From Lachnospira pectinoschiza (GTDB taxonomy: Bacteria > Bacillota > Clostridia > Lachnospirales > Lachnospiraceae), in the NCBI RefSeq assembly GCF_900103815.1, contig NZ_FNHZ01000004.1, forward strand, positions 1 to 64,000: a stretch of 64,000 nucleotides of DNA. Direction: 5' to 3'. This document shows positions 16,946 through 26,071 of this stretch, piece after piece. Below the pieces are notes generated by a model. The model saw nothing but the letters and a program-made list of their open reading frames with translations, ran no database searches and was not told the DNA's origin. Both the position numbers and the translations under genes were made by a program. Each line of letters opens with the position of its first letter. Within the stretch, counting starts at the first letter, position 1.

Positions 16946-17029
16946 AGAATAAACTTCATTAAAACTCTAACATAACTAGCTTTTTACATCCCTGTAAACT
17001 TCTAGTTATTAAAAGTTAATCGAAATAAA

Positions 17030-17112
17030 GTGCAACCGGCTATCATTCCTTCATCCTTGAAGGTTTAGACCCTTGGCTTTGCGTCCTTAGCTTTCGCTAA
17101 GTTTGCCAACAT
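17030..17112 (-). ncRNA. Cyclic di-GMP-I (GEMM-I) riboswitch
   Basis: The minus strand reads GGCAAAC, a TTAGC-GAAA-GCTAA stem with GNRA tetraloop, the hallmark GGACGCAAAGCC, then GGGTCTAAACC, a second hairpin (CCTTCAAGGATGAAGG) and GATAGCCGG. These are the conserved blocks of the GEMM-I aptamer in order and spacing. It senses c-di-GMP. A terminator follows, and the controlled gene is the CAP-domain protein. Whether ligand turns expression on or off cannot be decided by eye. Confidence 0.93.
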
Positions 17113-17134
17113 ATTAAGTTCTCTTTCTATCTTT

Positions 17135-17162
17135 ATTATATCAGCTATATATCATAAGTAAA
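17135..17162 (-). promoter_or_regulatory. Promoter of the riboswitch-CAP transcript
   Basis: A perfect TATAAT (17135-17140) with a weak -35, TTTACT (17157-17162), at 16 bp. The predicted start near 17128 lies just before the aptamer, giving a leader of about 410 nt. Confidence 0.65.
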
Positions 17163-17235
17163 TGGTACTTTAGTACTATTTTATGTTGTTTTGGAAAATT
17201 TAGGGTTATAAAATAATTTTATGGATTTTTTTACA

Positions 17236-17279
17236 TTTTAAAAAGTACAATCCGCCCAGTTAAAGACGAATTGTACTTT
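17236..17279 (-). terminator. Terminator of malQ
   Basis: AAAGTACAATTCG and CGGATTGTACTTT form a long stem followed by TT and an AT-rich run on the minus strand, 23 nt past the malQ stop. Confidence 0.8.
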
Positions 17280-17301
17280 GATTATTAGTTTTCTTCTATT
17301 A

Positions 17302-18894
17302 TCATACACGTTCTCTATCAAAAACGCTAGCGTAATATTTCATTACGTTAAGACATTTTTCATCAAGAGCACCTTTAGTCATACGCCACTTCCAGTTAGT
17401 GCCTGTGCTTGAAGGCATGTTAATTCTTGCATGATTATCAAGACCTAAAATGTCCCAGACGCCAAAAATTGTAAGGACTGCCACTGAACTATAGGCAGCT
17501 CTAAACATTTTATCCAAAAGCTCTTCCCTATTCTTAGTTCCTAAATAGTCAAAAGCATAGGCAAGCTCGCTATCTGGCCTATCTTTAAAGAAGCCCACAA
17601 TGGTTTCGTTATCATGGGTGCCTCCATAAACTACGCAATTTTTCTCATAGTTATAAGGCAAATGTGGATTATCCCTGCTGCCACCAAAAGCAAATTCAAG
17701 GACCTTCATACCTGGATATCCGTTATATTCTAGAATTTCATTGACCTCTTCTAGGTAGACGCCTAGATCTTCTGCTATAAGCTTCTTATCCCCAAGTTCT
17801 TCGTTAATGGCATCAAGAAGGGCTTGTCCTGGTCCTTTTTTGTAGCTTCCATTCTTTGCATTCTCGTCAGCCTCAGGAACTGTATAGTACTTTATAATGC
17901 CTAGGAAATGGTCGATTCTTATAACATCGTAGAGCTTGGTCTGCCATTTTACCCTATCTCTCCACCATTTAAAATCATCTTTTGCCATCTTATCCCAGTC
18001 GTAGAGCGGATTTCCCCACTTCTGGCCATCGGCACTAAAATCATCTGGTGGAACTCCTGCAACCTTAGTTGGCGTTAAGTTCTCATCCAATTGAAACTGT
18101 TCTTGGCCTGCCCAGACATCCACGCTGTCATAGCCCATATAGATTGGAATATCCCCAATAATTTCTATATCAAAGCTGTTGGCATAGGCCTTTAATTTAT
18201 CCCACTGCTCAAAGAACTTATACTGAATAAATTGCCAGAAACATATCTCATCCTTTAGCTCTTCTTCCTTTGCCTTTAAGGCCTTTTCTTTTCTAAAACG
18301 AAGATCATCCTCCCAGCTTGCCCAGGATTTGTGGTCGTTTTCAGCCTTTAGGGCCATATAAAGAGCGTAGTCTTCTAGCCATTTAGTTTCCTTTATGAAT
18401 TTTGAAAATGCATCCGCTTTACTTTTGTCTGTCTTTATAAGCTCAAGGAAACGCTTAAAGGCAGTTCTTAGAATTGTGTAGCGGTTTTTATACATTTTCT
18501 CATAACTAACGTATCTACTGTCCCCTAGTTTAATATCATAGGCTTTCTCATACTGTCCTAGTAGAGCTTGTTGCTCTGTTACTTCAACAGGGACAAAGCC
18601 ATCGCCCCAGTCTAGGGCTAATACCTCGGACTTTAAGAGTAACTTCTCCTCAATTAAGATGTCTAGGTCGATAAAATATGGATTTCCTGCATTAGCTGAA
18701 TAGGACTGGTAAGGGCTGTCGCCGTAGGTTGTTGGGCCAAGGGGCAAAACTTGCCAGTACTTGTGCTTGCTCTCCTTTACAAAATCTACAAATTCATAGG
18801 CTGCCTTTCCTAAGCTTCCTATGCCGTAAGGCGATGGCAGGGAGCTTATGGGCATTAAAATTCCTGCACTTCTTTTAAATTTAGTCTTGTTCAT
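17302..18894 (-). CDS. malQ: 4-alpha-glucanotransferase (amylomaltase)
   Basis: 530 residues, GH77 family, the usual bacterial size. Characteristic blocks are SAGILMPISSLPSPYGIGSLG near the N-terminus, SPYQSYSANAGNPYFIDLD near 60, GDIPIYMGYDSVDVWA, VIRIDHFLGI with the catalytic region, and KLIAEDLGVYLEEV, GYPGMKVLEFAF and YGGTHDNETIVG. It transfers maltooligosaccharide units between glucans in starch or glycogen metabolism. It overlaps the end of cheW by 14 nt, an unusual partner implying co-transcription and coupled translation. Confidence 0.96.
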   Translation of the reverse strand: MNKTKFKRSAGILMPISSLPSPYGIGSLGKAAYEFVDFVKESKHKYWQVLPLGPTTYGDSPYQSYSANAGNPYFIDLDILIEEKLLLKSEVLALDWGDGFVPVEVTEQQALLGQYEKAYDIKLGDSRYVSYEKMYKNRYTILRTAFKRFLELIKTDKSKADAFSKFIKETKWLEDYALYMALKAENDHKSWASWEDDLRFRKEKALKAKEEELKDEICFWQFIQYKFFEQWDKLKAYANSFDIEIIGDIPIYMGYDSVDVWAGQEQFQLDENLTPTKVAGVPPDDFSADGQKWGNPLYDWDKMAKDDFKWWRDRVKWQTKLYDVIRIDHFLGIIKYYTVPEADENAKNGSYKKGPGQALLDAINEELGDKKLIAEDLGVYLEEVNEILEYNGYPGMKVLEFAFGGSRDNPHLPYNYEKNCVVYGGTHDNETIVGFFKDRPDSELAYAFDYLGTKNREELLDKMFRAAYSSVAVLTIFGVWDILGLDNHARINMPSSTGTNWKWRMTKGALDEKCLNVMKYYASVFDRERV

Positions 18895-19375
18895 TCTCCA
18901 CCTCTTTATTAGCGGCCTCCTTCACCTTCTCGATGTCTGATAATTCTTCCTTTGAAAGAATGGCATCTACGTTTAGTAAAACCACTAATTTACCATTAAT
19001 GTTGGCTACTCTGTCAAAAACCTCTTCCCCTGGTTTTTTAGCTAATTCGGGCATTTCGCTAATGTTAGCGCTTTCCACATCCCCTATGTGTAAAACGCTA
19101 TCTACTGTTATAGCTAATTTAGTATCTTTAGTTCTTATAACGATTATACTCTTATCGGCTGGATTAGCACTATCCCCGGCAAAAGTGAACTTCTTCTTTA
19201 AATCATAAAGAGGAATTATGTCTCCTCGAAGATTAATAATACCTTCTACACAAGGAGATTCATTAGGTATTCTTACCGCTTTTACCTGTTTTTCAATTGA
19301 TAGGATTAGACTTATATCCACGCCAAAGAGATGTCCATTTAATGAGAAAACAACTGGTTTGATGTAACTTGCCAT
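18881..19375 (-). CDS. cheW: CheW-like chemotaxis coupling protein
   Basis: 164 residues covering a single CheW domain: VVFSLNGHLFGVDISLILSI at the start, then VRIPNESPCVEGIINLRGDIIPLYDLKKKF, the core CheW signature, and ITVDSVLHIG. An acidic/Lys tail of about 25 residues follows the domain. CheW couples methyl-accepting chemoreceptors to CheA, implying a chemotactic organism or a CheW-like regulator. No other chemotaxis gene is in the window; it is an orphan upstream of malQ. AAGGAGG precedes the ATG. Confidence 0.9.
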   Translation of the reverse strand: MASYIKPVVFSLNGHLFGVDISLILSIEKQVKAVRIPNESPCVEGIINLRGDIIPLYDLKKKFTFAGDSANPADKSIIVIRTKDTKLAITVDSVLHIGDVESANISEMPELAKKPGEEVFDRVANINGKLVVLLNVDAILSKEELSDIEKVKEAANKEVENEQD

Positions 19376-19495
19376 GTATTATCCTCCTTGAATTAGCTTT
19401 CCTTTATAAGGATTTGTAGCTTTTATTTCTCCCGTTTATAACTAAAAATATTATAGCACATTTTATTAATAGTGAGAATATATTAGAATTCATAT

Positions 19496-20629
19496 TTAAT
19501 TGTCAGTTTCTTCGTTGGCCTTCTGGCCTGTGCTTATATAGATTAAATAAGCATTGATAAATGGGTCGATATCACCATCAAGAACCATCTGAGCGTTTCC
19601 AATATCCTTGGCTGTTCTGTGGTCTTTTACCATAGTATATGGCTGTAAAATGTAACTTCTAATCTGGCTTCCGAAATTGATATCCTTAACGTCTCCTCGA
19701 ATATCTGCGGCATTCTTTGCATTTTCCTCTTGAGCAAGTAAATACAATCTAGACTTTAACATCTGCATAGCCTTGTCTTTGTTTTGATGCTGAGAACGCT
19801 CATTCTGACACTGTACTACGATTCCTGTTGGAAGGTGAGTAATTCTAATGGCAGAACTTGTCTTGTTGATATGCTGTCCACCGGCACCACTTGAGCGGTA
19901 AGTATCTATTCTTAAATCATCGTCGTTAATTTCAATGTCGATATCCTTGTCAATATCTGGCATAACATCGCAGGAAACAAAAGATGTCTGTCTCTTGCCT
20001 GCTGCATTAAATGGAGAAATTCTAACTAGTCTGTGGATGCCATGTTCTGACTTTAAATGGCCATAGGCATTATCACCTGAGATTTCAATAGTTACAGACT
20101 TAATTCCTGCTTCTTCACCATCAAGGTAATCAATGATTTCATAGCTATAATCATGCTTTTCTGCCCATCTTGTGTACATTCTATAAAGCATCTGACACCA
20201 GTCGCAGCTCTCAGTTCCACCTGCTCCTGCATGAAGAGTAAGAATGGCATTACAGCTATCATATTCGCCGGATAAAAGAGTTTCAATTCTTAGATTATCC
20301 ATGTTAGTTTCTAGCTTACTAAGTTCCTCTTCTACTTCTGCTACAAGGGAAGTATCTTCGTCTTCTTCTGCCATTTCAATTAAAGTCTTAATGTCTTCAA
20401 GACTTTGCTTTAGGGCGTCGTAATTCTCAAAGCTAGACTTTAAGCTCTTTAATTCCTTCATCTCTTTATTGGACTTGTCGGGATTGTCCCAAAAGCCTGG
20501 AGCTTCCATATCTGCTTCTATCTCTTCTATTCTTTTTGCCTTAGAATCAAGATCTAGGGATTCTTTGATTCCATTAAGAGGTTTTTCTAAGGCCTCTAAT
20601 TTTAATTTAAACTGATCGTATTCAACCAT
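19496..20629 (-). CDS. prfB: Peptide chain release factor 2
   Basis: 377 residues. The GAGGQHINKTSSAIR segment carries the GGQ catalytic motif, and RISPFNAAG holds SPF, the RF2-specific tripeptide that reads UGA and UAA. It is unusual in being one continuous frame: the region aligning with the usual programmed +1 site (ESLDLDSKAKR, codons about 23-33) reads CTA GAT CTT GAT with no in-frame UGA. The usual autoregulatory frameshift is therefore absent. AAAGGAG before the ATG. It lies downstream of secA, separated by the secA terminator. Confidence 0.96.
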   Translation of the reverse strand: MVEYDQFKLKLEALEKPLNGIKESLDLDSKAKRIEEIEADMEAPGFWDNPDKSNKEMKELKSLKSSFENYDALKQSLEDIKTLIEMAEEDEDTSLVAEVEEELSKLETNMDNLRIETLLSGEYDSCNAILTLHAGAGGTESCDWCQMLYRMYTRWAEKHDYSYEIIDYLDGEEAGIKSVTIEISGDNAYGHLKSEHGIHRLVRISPFNAAGKRQTSFVSCDVMPDIDKDIDIEINDDDLRIDTYRSSGAGGQHINKTSSAIRITHLPTGIVVQCQNERSQHQNKDKAMQMLKSRLYLLAQEENAKNAADIRGDVKDINFGSQIRSYILQPYTMVKDHRTAKDIGNAQMVLDGDIDPFINAYLIYISTGQKANEETDN

Positions 20630-20691
20630 ATCGGCTCCTTTAACTTATCTCTTCCTTTAATTTACTTATTATCTTTTTATCAAAAATAATT

Positions 20692-20723
20692 GTAAAAAGC
20701 AAGGACAGTTAAATGTCCTTGCC
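20692..20723 (-). terminator. Terminator of secA
   Basis: GCAAGGACA-TTTAAC-TGTCCTTGC is followed by TTTTTAC on the minus strand, about 30 nt after the secA stop. Confidence 0.88.
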
Positions 20724-20752
20724 TTTATATCTAAAAATAATTATCACTGTTA

Positions 20753-23317
20753 TTATGCTCTACCGCAGCAATTCTTATACTTCTTACCGCTTCCACATGG
20801 GCATGGGTCGTTAGGGTAAATCTTCTTATCTACTCTCTTAACTGGTGCCTTAACAGATGGACCGTCGTCCTTATTAGTTCCTGTAACCTTAGCAACCTGT
20901 TCTCTTTCAACCTTCTGCTCAACCTGTACATGCATAAGAAGTCTTACTGTATCTTCTGTAATGCCTTCTGTCATTTCGTTGAACATGTCATAACCCATCA
21001 TCTTATACTGAACAACTGGGTCTTTCTGACCGTAAGCCTGTAAACCGATACCCTGCTTTAACTGATCCATATCGTCGATGTGATCCATCCACTTTCTATC
21101 AATTACCTTAAGTAGGATAACACGCTCGAATTCACGAATCTGCTCTGCTTCTGGGAACTGAGCTTCCTTTTCTTCGTAAAGTCTTACAGCCTTTTCCTTA
21201 AGGTCTTGCATAAGCTCGTTCTTAGTCTTTATATTCTCATCTGGATAAACCTTTGGAAGTGGAATTGTAGGAATTAATAATTCATTAATAGCTTCATAAT
21301 CCCAATCTTCGTAATCGGCATCTTCGTTGACTGTACGATTAATTACATTTTCAACAAAGTCAGTAATCATCTTAATGATTGACTTACGCATGTTCTCACC
21401 ATCAAGAACCTTACGTCTTTCAGCATACATAATTTCACGCTGTTCATTCATTACCTGATCGTATTCAAGTAAGTGACTTCTGATACCATAGTTGTTAATT
21501 TCAATCTTCTTCTGAGCTGATTCAATGGCACGGCTAAGCATCTTATGCTCAAGCTGTTCGTACTCATCAACACCAAGTCTATTAAAGGTATTAATTAAAG
21601 TCTCCTGTGCAAAGAGTCTCATTAAATCATCTTCAAGAGATAGATAGAATCTTGATTCACCAGGATCACCCTGACGACCTGCTCTACCACGGAGCTGGTT
21701 ATCAATACGTCTTGAATCATGTCTTTCTGTACCAATAATCTTAAGACCGCCTGCTGCTCTTGCTTCTTCATCAAGCTTAATATCAGTACCACGACCTGCC
21801 ATGTTAGTAGCGATTGTTACGGCACCGTGTTCACCGGCCTGAGCAACAATTTCAGCTTCCTGCTCATGGAACTTAGCATTCAATACGTTATGAGGAATAC
21901 CTTCCTTTGTAAGCATCTTGCTAAGTAATTCTGATGTCTCAATTGTAATTGTACCTACTAAGACTGGCTGTCCCTTAGCATGAGCTTCCTTAACAGCGTT
22001 AACTACTGCTGCGAACTTACCCTTCTTAGTCTTAAATACTGCATCGTTTAAATCCTTTCTAAGAACTGGCTTGTTAGTTGGAACTTCTACTACATCAAGG
22101 CCATAGATATCTCTAAATTCCTTCTCCTCTGTAATAGCAGTACCTGTCATACCTGCCTTCTTAGCAAACTTATTAAAGAAGTTCTGGAAAGTGATTGTAG
22201 CAAGAGTCTTACTTTCTCTCTTAACCTTTACCTTCTCCTTAGCTTCAATAGCCTGATGAAGACCATCTGAATAACGACGACCTGGCATGATACGTCCTGT
22301 AAATTCATCAACGATTAATACTTCATCATCCTTAACTACATAATCCTTATCTCTATGCATAAGGTAATTAGCACGAAGAGCTAATGTTACATTATGCTGA
22401 ATCTCTAAGTTTTCTGGGTCTGCGTAGTTGTCGATGTGGAAGAACTGCTCAACCTTGTGAACACCCTGTTCTGTTAAGTTAACAACCTTATCCTTCTCAT
22501 TGACGATAAAGTCGCCATCTTCTTCAATATCTTCCTGCATCATGTACTGCATCTTAGTCATCTCGCCCTTGTATTCACCCTGCTGTAACTGACGAGCAAG
22601 TAAATCGCAAAGTTCGTAAATCTTAGTAGACTTACCTGACTGACCTGAAATAATAAGAGGAGTTCTAGCCTCATCAATAAGGATGGAATCCACCTCATCG
22701 ATAATGCAGTAATTTAACTTACGTAATACAAGCTGTTCCTTGTAGATTGCCATGTTATCACGAAGGTAATCAAAACCAAGTTCGTTGTTAGTTACATAAG
22801 TAATATCACAATCATAAGCTTCTCTTCTTTCATCTGGCTTAAGGTCGTGAAGAACGATACCAACCTTTAAACCTAAGAACTCATGAATCTTACCCATCCA
22901 TTCAGCATCACGCTTTGCTAAGTAGTCATTAACTGTTACTACTAAAACGCCTTCTCCTGTAAGGGCATTAAGGTAAGATGGTAATGTACAAACAAGTGTC
23001 TTACCTTCACCAGTACGCATCTCAGCAATACGTCCCTGGTGGAGAATAATACCACCAATGATCTGTACTCTATAATGTTCCATACCAAGAACTCTCTTAG
23101 AAGCTTCTCTTACTGTTGCAAAAGCCTCTGGTAAAATGTCGTCTAATGTTTCCCCTTTAGCTAATCTATCCTTGAATTCTCTTGTTTTAGCCTGTAATTG
23201 CTCATCTGATAATTTGCTAAATTCATCTCTTAGCGCCTCTACCTTATCAGCAATTGGAGTAATTCTTTTAAGCTCACGTTCACTGTGAGTACCAAAAATT
23301 TTCTGAGCTAATCCCAT
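20753..23317 (-). CDS. secA: Protein translocase ATPase SecA
   Basis: 854 residues, standard length. Walker A is MRTGEGKT near residue 100-107 and the DEAD-like [17 protein letters not shown] follows. The NBD2 block [11 protein letters not shown] and [24 protein letters not shown] are intact. The C-terminus ends in the zinc-binding SEC-C motif [17 protein letters not shown]. SecA drives preproteins through SecYEG, and secY is in this window at 62.6 kb. A good promoter lies about 100 nt upstream. Confidence 0.98.
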   Translation of the reverse strand: MGLAQKIFGTHSERELKRITPIADKVEALRDEFSKLSDEQLQAKTREFKDRLAKGETLDDILPEAFATVREASKRVLGMEHYRVQIIGGIILHQGRIAEMRTGEGKTLVCTLPSYLNALTGEGVLVVTVNDYLAKRDAEWMGKIHEFLGLKVGIVLHDLKPDERREAYDCDITYVTNNELGFDYLRDNMAIYKEQLVLRKLNYCIIDEVDSILIDEARTPLIISGQSGKSTKIYELCDLLARQLQQGEYKGEMTKMQYMMQEDIEEDGDFIVNEKDKVVNLTEQGVHKVEQFFHIDNYADPENLEIQHNVTLALRANYLMHRDKDYVVKDDEVLIVDEFTGRIMPGRRYSDGLHQAIEAKEKVKVKRESKTLATITFQNFFNKFAKKAGMTGTAITEEKEFRDIYGLDVVEVPTNKPVLRKDLNDAVFKTKKGKFAAVVNAVKEAHAKGQPVLVGTITIETSELLSKMLTKEGIPHNVLNAKFHEQEAEIVAQAGEHGAVTIATNMAGRGTDIKLDEEARAAGGLKIIGTERHDSRRIDNQLRGRAGRQGDPGESRFYLSLEDDLMRLFAQETLINTFNRLGVDEYEQLEHKMLSRAIESAQKKIEINNYGIRSHLLEYDQVMNEQREIMYAERRKVLDGENMRKSIIKMITDFVENVINRTVNEDADYEDWDYEAINELLIPTIPLPKVYPDENIKTKNELMQDLKEKAVRLYEEKEAQFPEAEQIREFERVILLKVIDRKWMDHIDDMDQLKQGIGLQAYGQKDPVVQYKMMGYDMFNEMTEGITEDTVRLLMHVQVEQKVEREQVAKVTGTNKDDGPSVKAPVKRVDKKIYPNDPCPCGSGKKYKNCCGRA

Positions 23318-23421
23318 TATTTTACGCTCCTTTTAATTCCTCTAGTGCATCGTTTCAGCCAAATTAAGGCAAAAACGAAATTGGAAAATTTGCACAATTA
23401 ACAAGTTTTCACACGTTTGTA

Positions 23422-23450
23422 ATTGTAACATTTTGTTAGGTTATACGCAA
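23422..23450 (-). promoter_or_regulatory. Candidate secA promoter
   Basis: On the minus strand TTGCGT (23445-23450), 17 bp, then TACAAT (23422-23427). The start would be about 100 nt before the secA ATG. The remainder of the 23318-23695 gap holds the hpf terminator and repeated AAAGATAAA runs; no gene. Confidence 0.5.
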
Positions 23451-23515
23451 GTTTTCAGGGGGCTATGAATATTAAATAAAGATAAAGAATACAGATATGT
23501 AACAAAGATAAAAAA

Positions 23516-23553
23516 TAAAGATAAAGGGCATACTTAAAAATTTAAGTATGCCC
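23516..23553 (-). terminator. Terminator downstream of hpf
   Basis: GGGCATACTTAAA and TTTAAGTATGCCC form a 12-bp or longer stem, followed by TTTATCTTTA on the minus strand. It sits about 145 nt past the hpf stop. Confidence 0.82.
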
Positions 23554-23695
23554 ATAAATATTAATTATATAACTAAGTCTTCCTCTTCCTCTAATTTTAG
23601 ATAACCAACCCAGTCTTTAGATTACCTAAACAGTTTTTGTTTAATTAGGATTGACTTAGCCAATTCACTAATATAAGTAGAATTACTAGTTAATA

Positions 23696-24226
23696 CTAGT
23701 CTAATTCTGGTTCAATAAGACCATATGTGTTGCCCTTTCTCTTATAGACAACATTAACTTCTTCTGTCTCTGCATTAAAGAATACAAAGAAGTCATGGCC
23801 AAGTAATTCCATCTGTACACAAGCTTCTTCTGGATCCATTGGCTTAATGCCGAATCTCTTAGTACGGATGATCTTTACTTCTTCCTCATCCTCTACTTCC
23901 TTTTCTACGAATTCCTTAGTGAAGCTTGCATGATTGTTCTGCTTATCAACAATCTTGTTCTTATATTTCTTTAACTGACGTTCAATGACTTCTTCTACTA
24001 AGTCAATTGAAACGTACATATCATTACTTACCTCCTCGGCTCTAACGATATTTCCCTTTACAGGAATAGTAACCTCAATCTTCTGTCTTTCTTTCTCAAC
24101 ACTTAATGTAACATTGACTTCTGTCTCAGGAGCAAAAAATCTGTCTAACTTTCCTAGTTTATCTTCTACTGCTGACTTCAAACCCTCTGTAATATCAATA
24201 TTTCTACCTGTTATAATAAAACGCAT
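23696..24226 (-). CDS. hpf: Ribosome hibernation promoting factor, long form
   Basis: About 176 residues. The N-terminal S30AE domain begins MRFIITGRNIDITEGLKSAV. An acidic linker (EKEVEDEEEVKIIRTKRF) leads to the C-terminal dimerisation domain (MDPEEACVQMELLGHDFFVFFNAETEEVNVVYKRK). The long form makes 100S ribosome dimers in stationary phase. I chose the ATG at 24226 because AAAGGAG lies 9 nt upstream and it starts the conserved domain; the upstream in-frame extension to 24298 looks non-coding. Leader of about 230 nt with a hairpin near its 5' end. Confidence 0.95.
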   Translation of the reverse strand: MRFIITGRNIDITEGLKSAVEDKLGKLDRFFAPETEVNVTLSVEKERQKIEVTIPVKGNIVRAEEVSNDMYVSIDLVEEVIERQLKKYKNKIVDKQNNHASFTKEFVEKEVEDEEEVKIIRTKRFGIKPMDPEEACVQMELLGHDFFVFFNAETEEVNVVYKRKGNTYGLIEPELD

Positions 24227-24465
24227 GATGTCCAACTCCTTTACATTAGATTGTCGTGGGAAAAACAACTTCACATGTACTAATATCAAACATCTCAATT
24301 TCTATTCAAAATATACTATTTCAAAATCTCTTATTTAATTTTTAGACTTACCGTCCCCATGAATAAATGTTAATTGAAATGCCTAACCCCTTAAAAACCT
24401 CCTTAACACAAATCCCATATGTAAGTTTCACGACTGTTAGATACATGTTGTATCTTTATGTGTAT

Positions 24466-24493
24466 ATTATATCATATTTACGTATTTAAACAA
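24466..24493 (-). promoter_or_regulatory. Candidate hpf promoter
   Basis: TATAAT (24466-24471) with TTGTTT (24488-24493) 16 bp upstream on the minus strand. The leader it would make contains an AGATAC/GTATCT hairpin close to its 5' end and an unused AAGGAGG near 24408. Confidence 0.5.
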
Positions 24494-24556
24494 GTTTAGA
24501 ACTTATGAACTTTATGTAAATTTTGGAACTGCTTTTCCACCAAGTTTTACCCACCA

Positions 24557-25171
24557 TGTTGATAACTTATTTAAAATTTTAGTTCCAAAGTACTAGTATA
24601 TTTTTTAAAAATGTGGACAAGTCCTATAAGTCTTCTCCTAACTGGCTTTGAACTTGTGGATTATTTACCACCAGTGTGGATAAGTATATTTTTAATTAAT
24701 ACCATTGAACCAATTAGCTATGCTTATTTACCATTTTAAATTAAAAACTAGTACTAGAGTACCGCAAAATTGCTGGTTCATCTCTTAGTTAAAATGTCAA
24801 ACCCTATTTTTAGATTCTCACTTTTTAACAAAATTCATTTCCTACTTTTAGGGGGATAAATTTAGGTTTAATAATTCACTTTTTAATTGTGGATAAAGTG
24901 GATAACTTTGTGGTTAAGTCCAAAAGCCCTTGAAATCAGGGCTTTTACGCTGTGGATAAGTCTAAAGTTTCCACATTTATAATGTCAAGACTATTTTAAA
25001 TAATTTTAGTAGAAAGGATATTTTTTGTAAAAGATGCACAAAAAAATAAAAATCAATAGTAACTTTTGTTATATTTAATCGTTCTTCTTTACTTTAGATA
25101 TAAAAATCTAATAGAAATAATAAACATTATCAACAATAGAAAGCATAAGCTTTGTGGATAAGTTTTCCACA
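24557..25171. promoter_or_regulatory. Cluster of DnaA boxes in a 1-kb gene-free, AT-rich region
   Basis: Four perfect TGTGGATAA boxes lie at 24675, 24888, 24951 and 25153. Five one-mismatch boxes lie at 24557, 24612, 24655, 24897 and 24909, all on the plus strand. One near-match in reverse orientation (TTTTCCACA, 25163) makes a palindrome with the 25153 box. That is ten sites in about 615 bp. No dnaA, dnaN, rpmH or rnpA is nearby. Gene strand does not switch here for highly expressed genes, so a regulatory or DnaA-titrating site is more likely than oriC. No protein gene was found in 24494-25289. Confidence 0.75.
24920..24948. terminator. Terminator-like hairpin inside the DnaA-box cluster
   Basis: AAAAGCCCT-TGAAATC-AGGGCTTTT is a 9-bp stem with A/T tracts on both sides, so it could work in either direction. 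No gene ends here, which hints at a small transcript within the cluster or a purely structural role. Confidence 0.5.
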
Positions 25172-25289
25172 ATCATTATAGCTATACATTTTTAATGGCA
25201 TAAATAGGGAGTTTTTGATATAATCTAGAAAATAAAATGTAATATTAAATCCGCTTTAAATAGGGATAAATACTAGAAAGGACTAAAAA

Positions 25290-26018
25290 ATGAGTCGAAA
25301 TATAATTATTACAGGTGCCTCTAGAGGAATTGGAAAAGCTATTGCTAAAAACCTAGCTGGCCCTGATACAAATATTCTTATTAGCAGTTTTCACAATTCA
25401 AGCCTTTTAGAGGAGACTAAGAAAGAATTATCGTGCATTTCTAATAAAGTCATTAGTTTTACAGGTGACATGGGAAATTACGAAGATGTGGAAAAGATGT
25501 TTGATCTTGCCTTAAAGGAATTTGGCAGTGTGGATGTGTTAATTAACAATGCTGGTATTTCTATGGTGGGGCTTTTCCAAGATATGTCTTATAAGGAGTG
25601 GCAAGAGATTCTTAATACTAATCTTGGTTCTGTTTATAACTGCTGCCACTTTGCTGTAAATGACATGATTAAAAGACATGAAGGTAAGATTATTAACATC
25701 TCTTCTGTCTGGGGGCTTTACGGGGCTAGCTGTGAGGTGGCTTATAGTGCTACTAAGGGCGGCGTGGATGCCTTTACTAAGGCCTTAGCTAAAGAGCTTG
25801 CCCCAAGTAATATCCAGGTTAATGCCATTGCCTGTGGTGCCATTGATACAGAGATGAATGGCCATTTATCAAAGGAAGAGCTAGAAGAACTTGCCCTTGA
25901 AATTCCTGAAAGAAGACTAGGTGAGCCTAGCGAAGTTGCAGAACTTGTAAGAAAAATACTTGAGTCACCTAGCTATTTAACTGGTCAGATTATTCAGTTT
26001 GATGGTGGATGGATTTAA
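25290..26018 (+). CDS. SDR family oxidoreductase, 3-oxoacyl-ACP reductase-like
   Basis: 242 residues, classical short-chain dehydrogenase. TGASRGIG is at 8-15, NNAG near 86-89, the catalytic Ser in INISSVWG and the Tyr-x3-Lys in AYSATKGG. The end reads YLTGQIIQFDGGWI, as in FabG-like enzymes. It probably reduces a 3-oxoacyl or similar carbonyl with NAD(P)H; no fatty-acid synthesis genes are adjacent, so the substrate is unknown. GAAAGGA before the ATG. First plus-strand gene of the window, transcribed away from the DnaA-box region. Confidence 0.9.
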   Translation: MSRNIIITGASRGIGKAIAKNLAGPDTNILISSFHNSSLLEETKKELSCISNKVISFTGDMGNYEDVEKMFDLALKEFGSVDVLINNAGISMVGLFQDMSYKEWQEILNTNLGSVYNCCHFAVNDMIKRHEGKIINISSVWGLYGASCEVAYSATKGGVDAFTKALAKELAPSNIQVNAIACGAIDTEMNGHLSKEELEELALEIPERRLGEPSEVAELVRKILESPSYLTGQIIQFDGGWI

Positions 26019-26071
26019 GAGTCTACCTAGATTAAGGTGGTTTTATAAGTTCTAGATACATTTTCAACAAT

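Noticed and set aside
24494-25289. Candidate replication origin (oriC)
   Set aside because: DnaA boxes fit, but no dnaA/dnaN/rpmH/rnpA is present and ribosomal genes to the right would run head-on to replication. Kept as a DnaA-box cluster instead.
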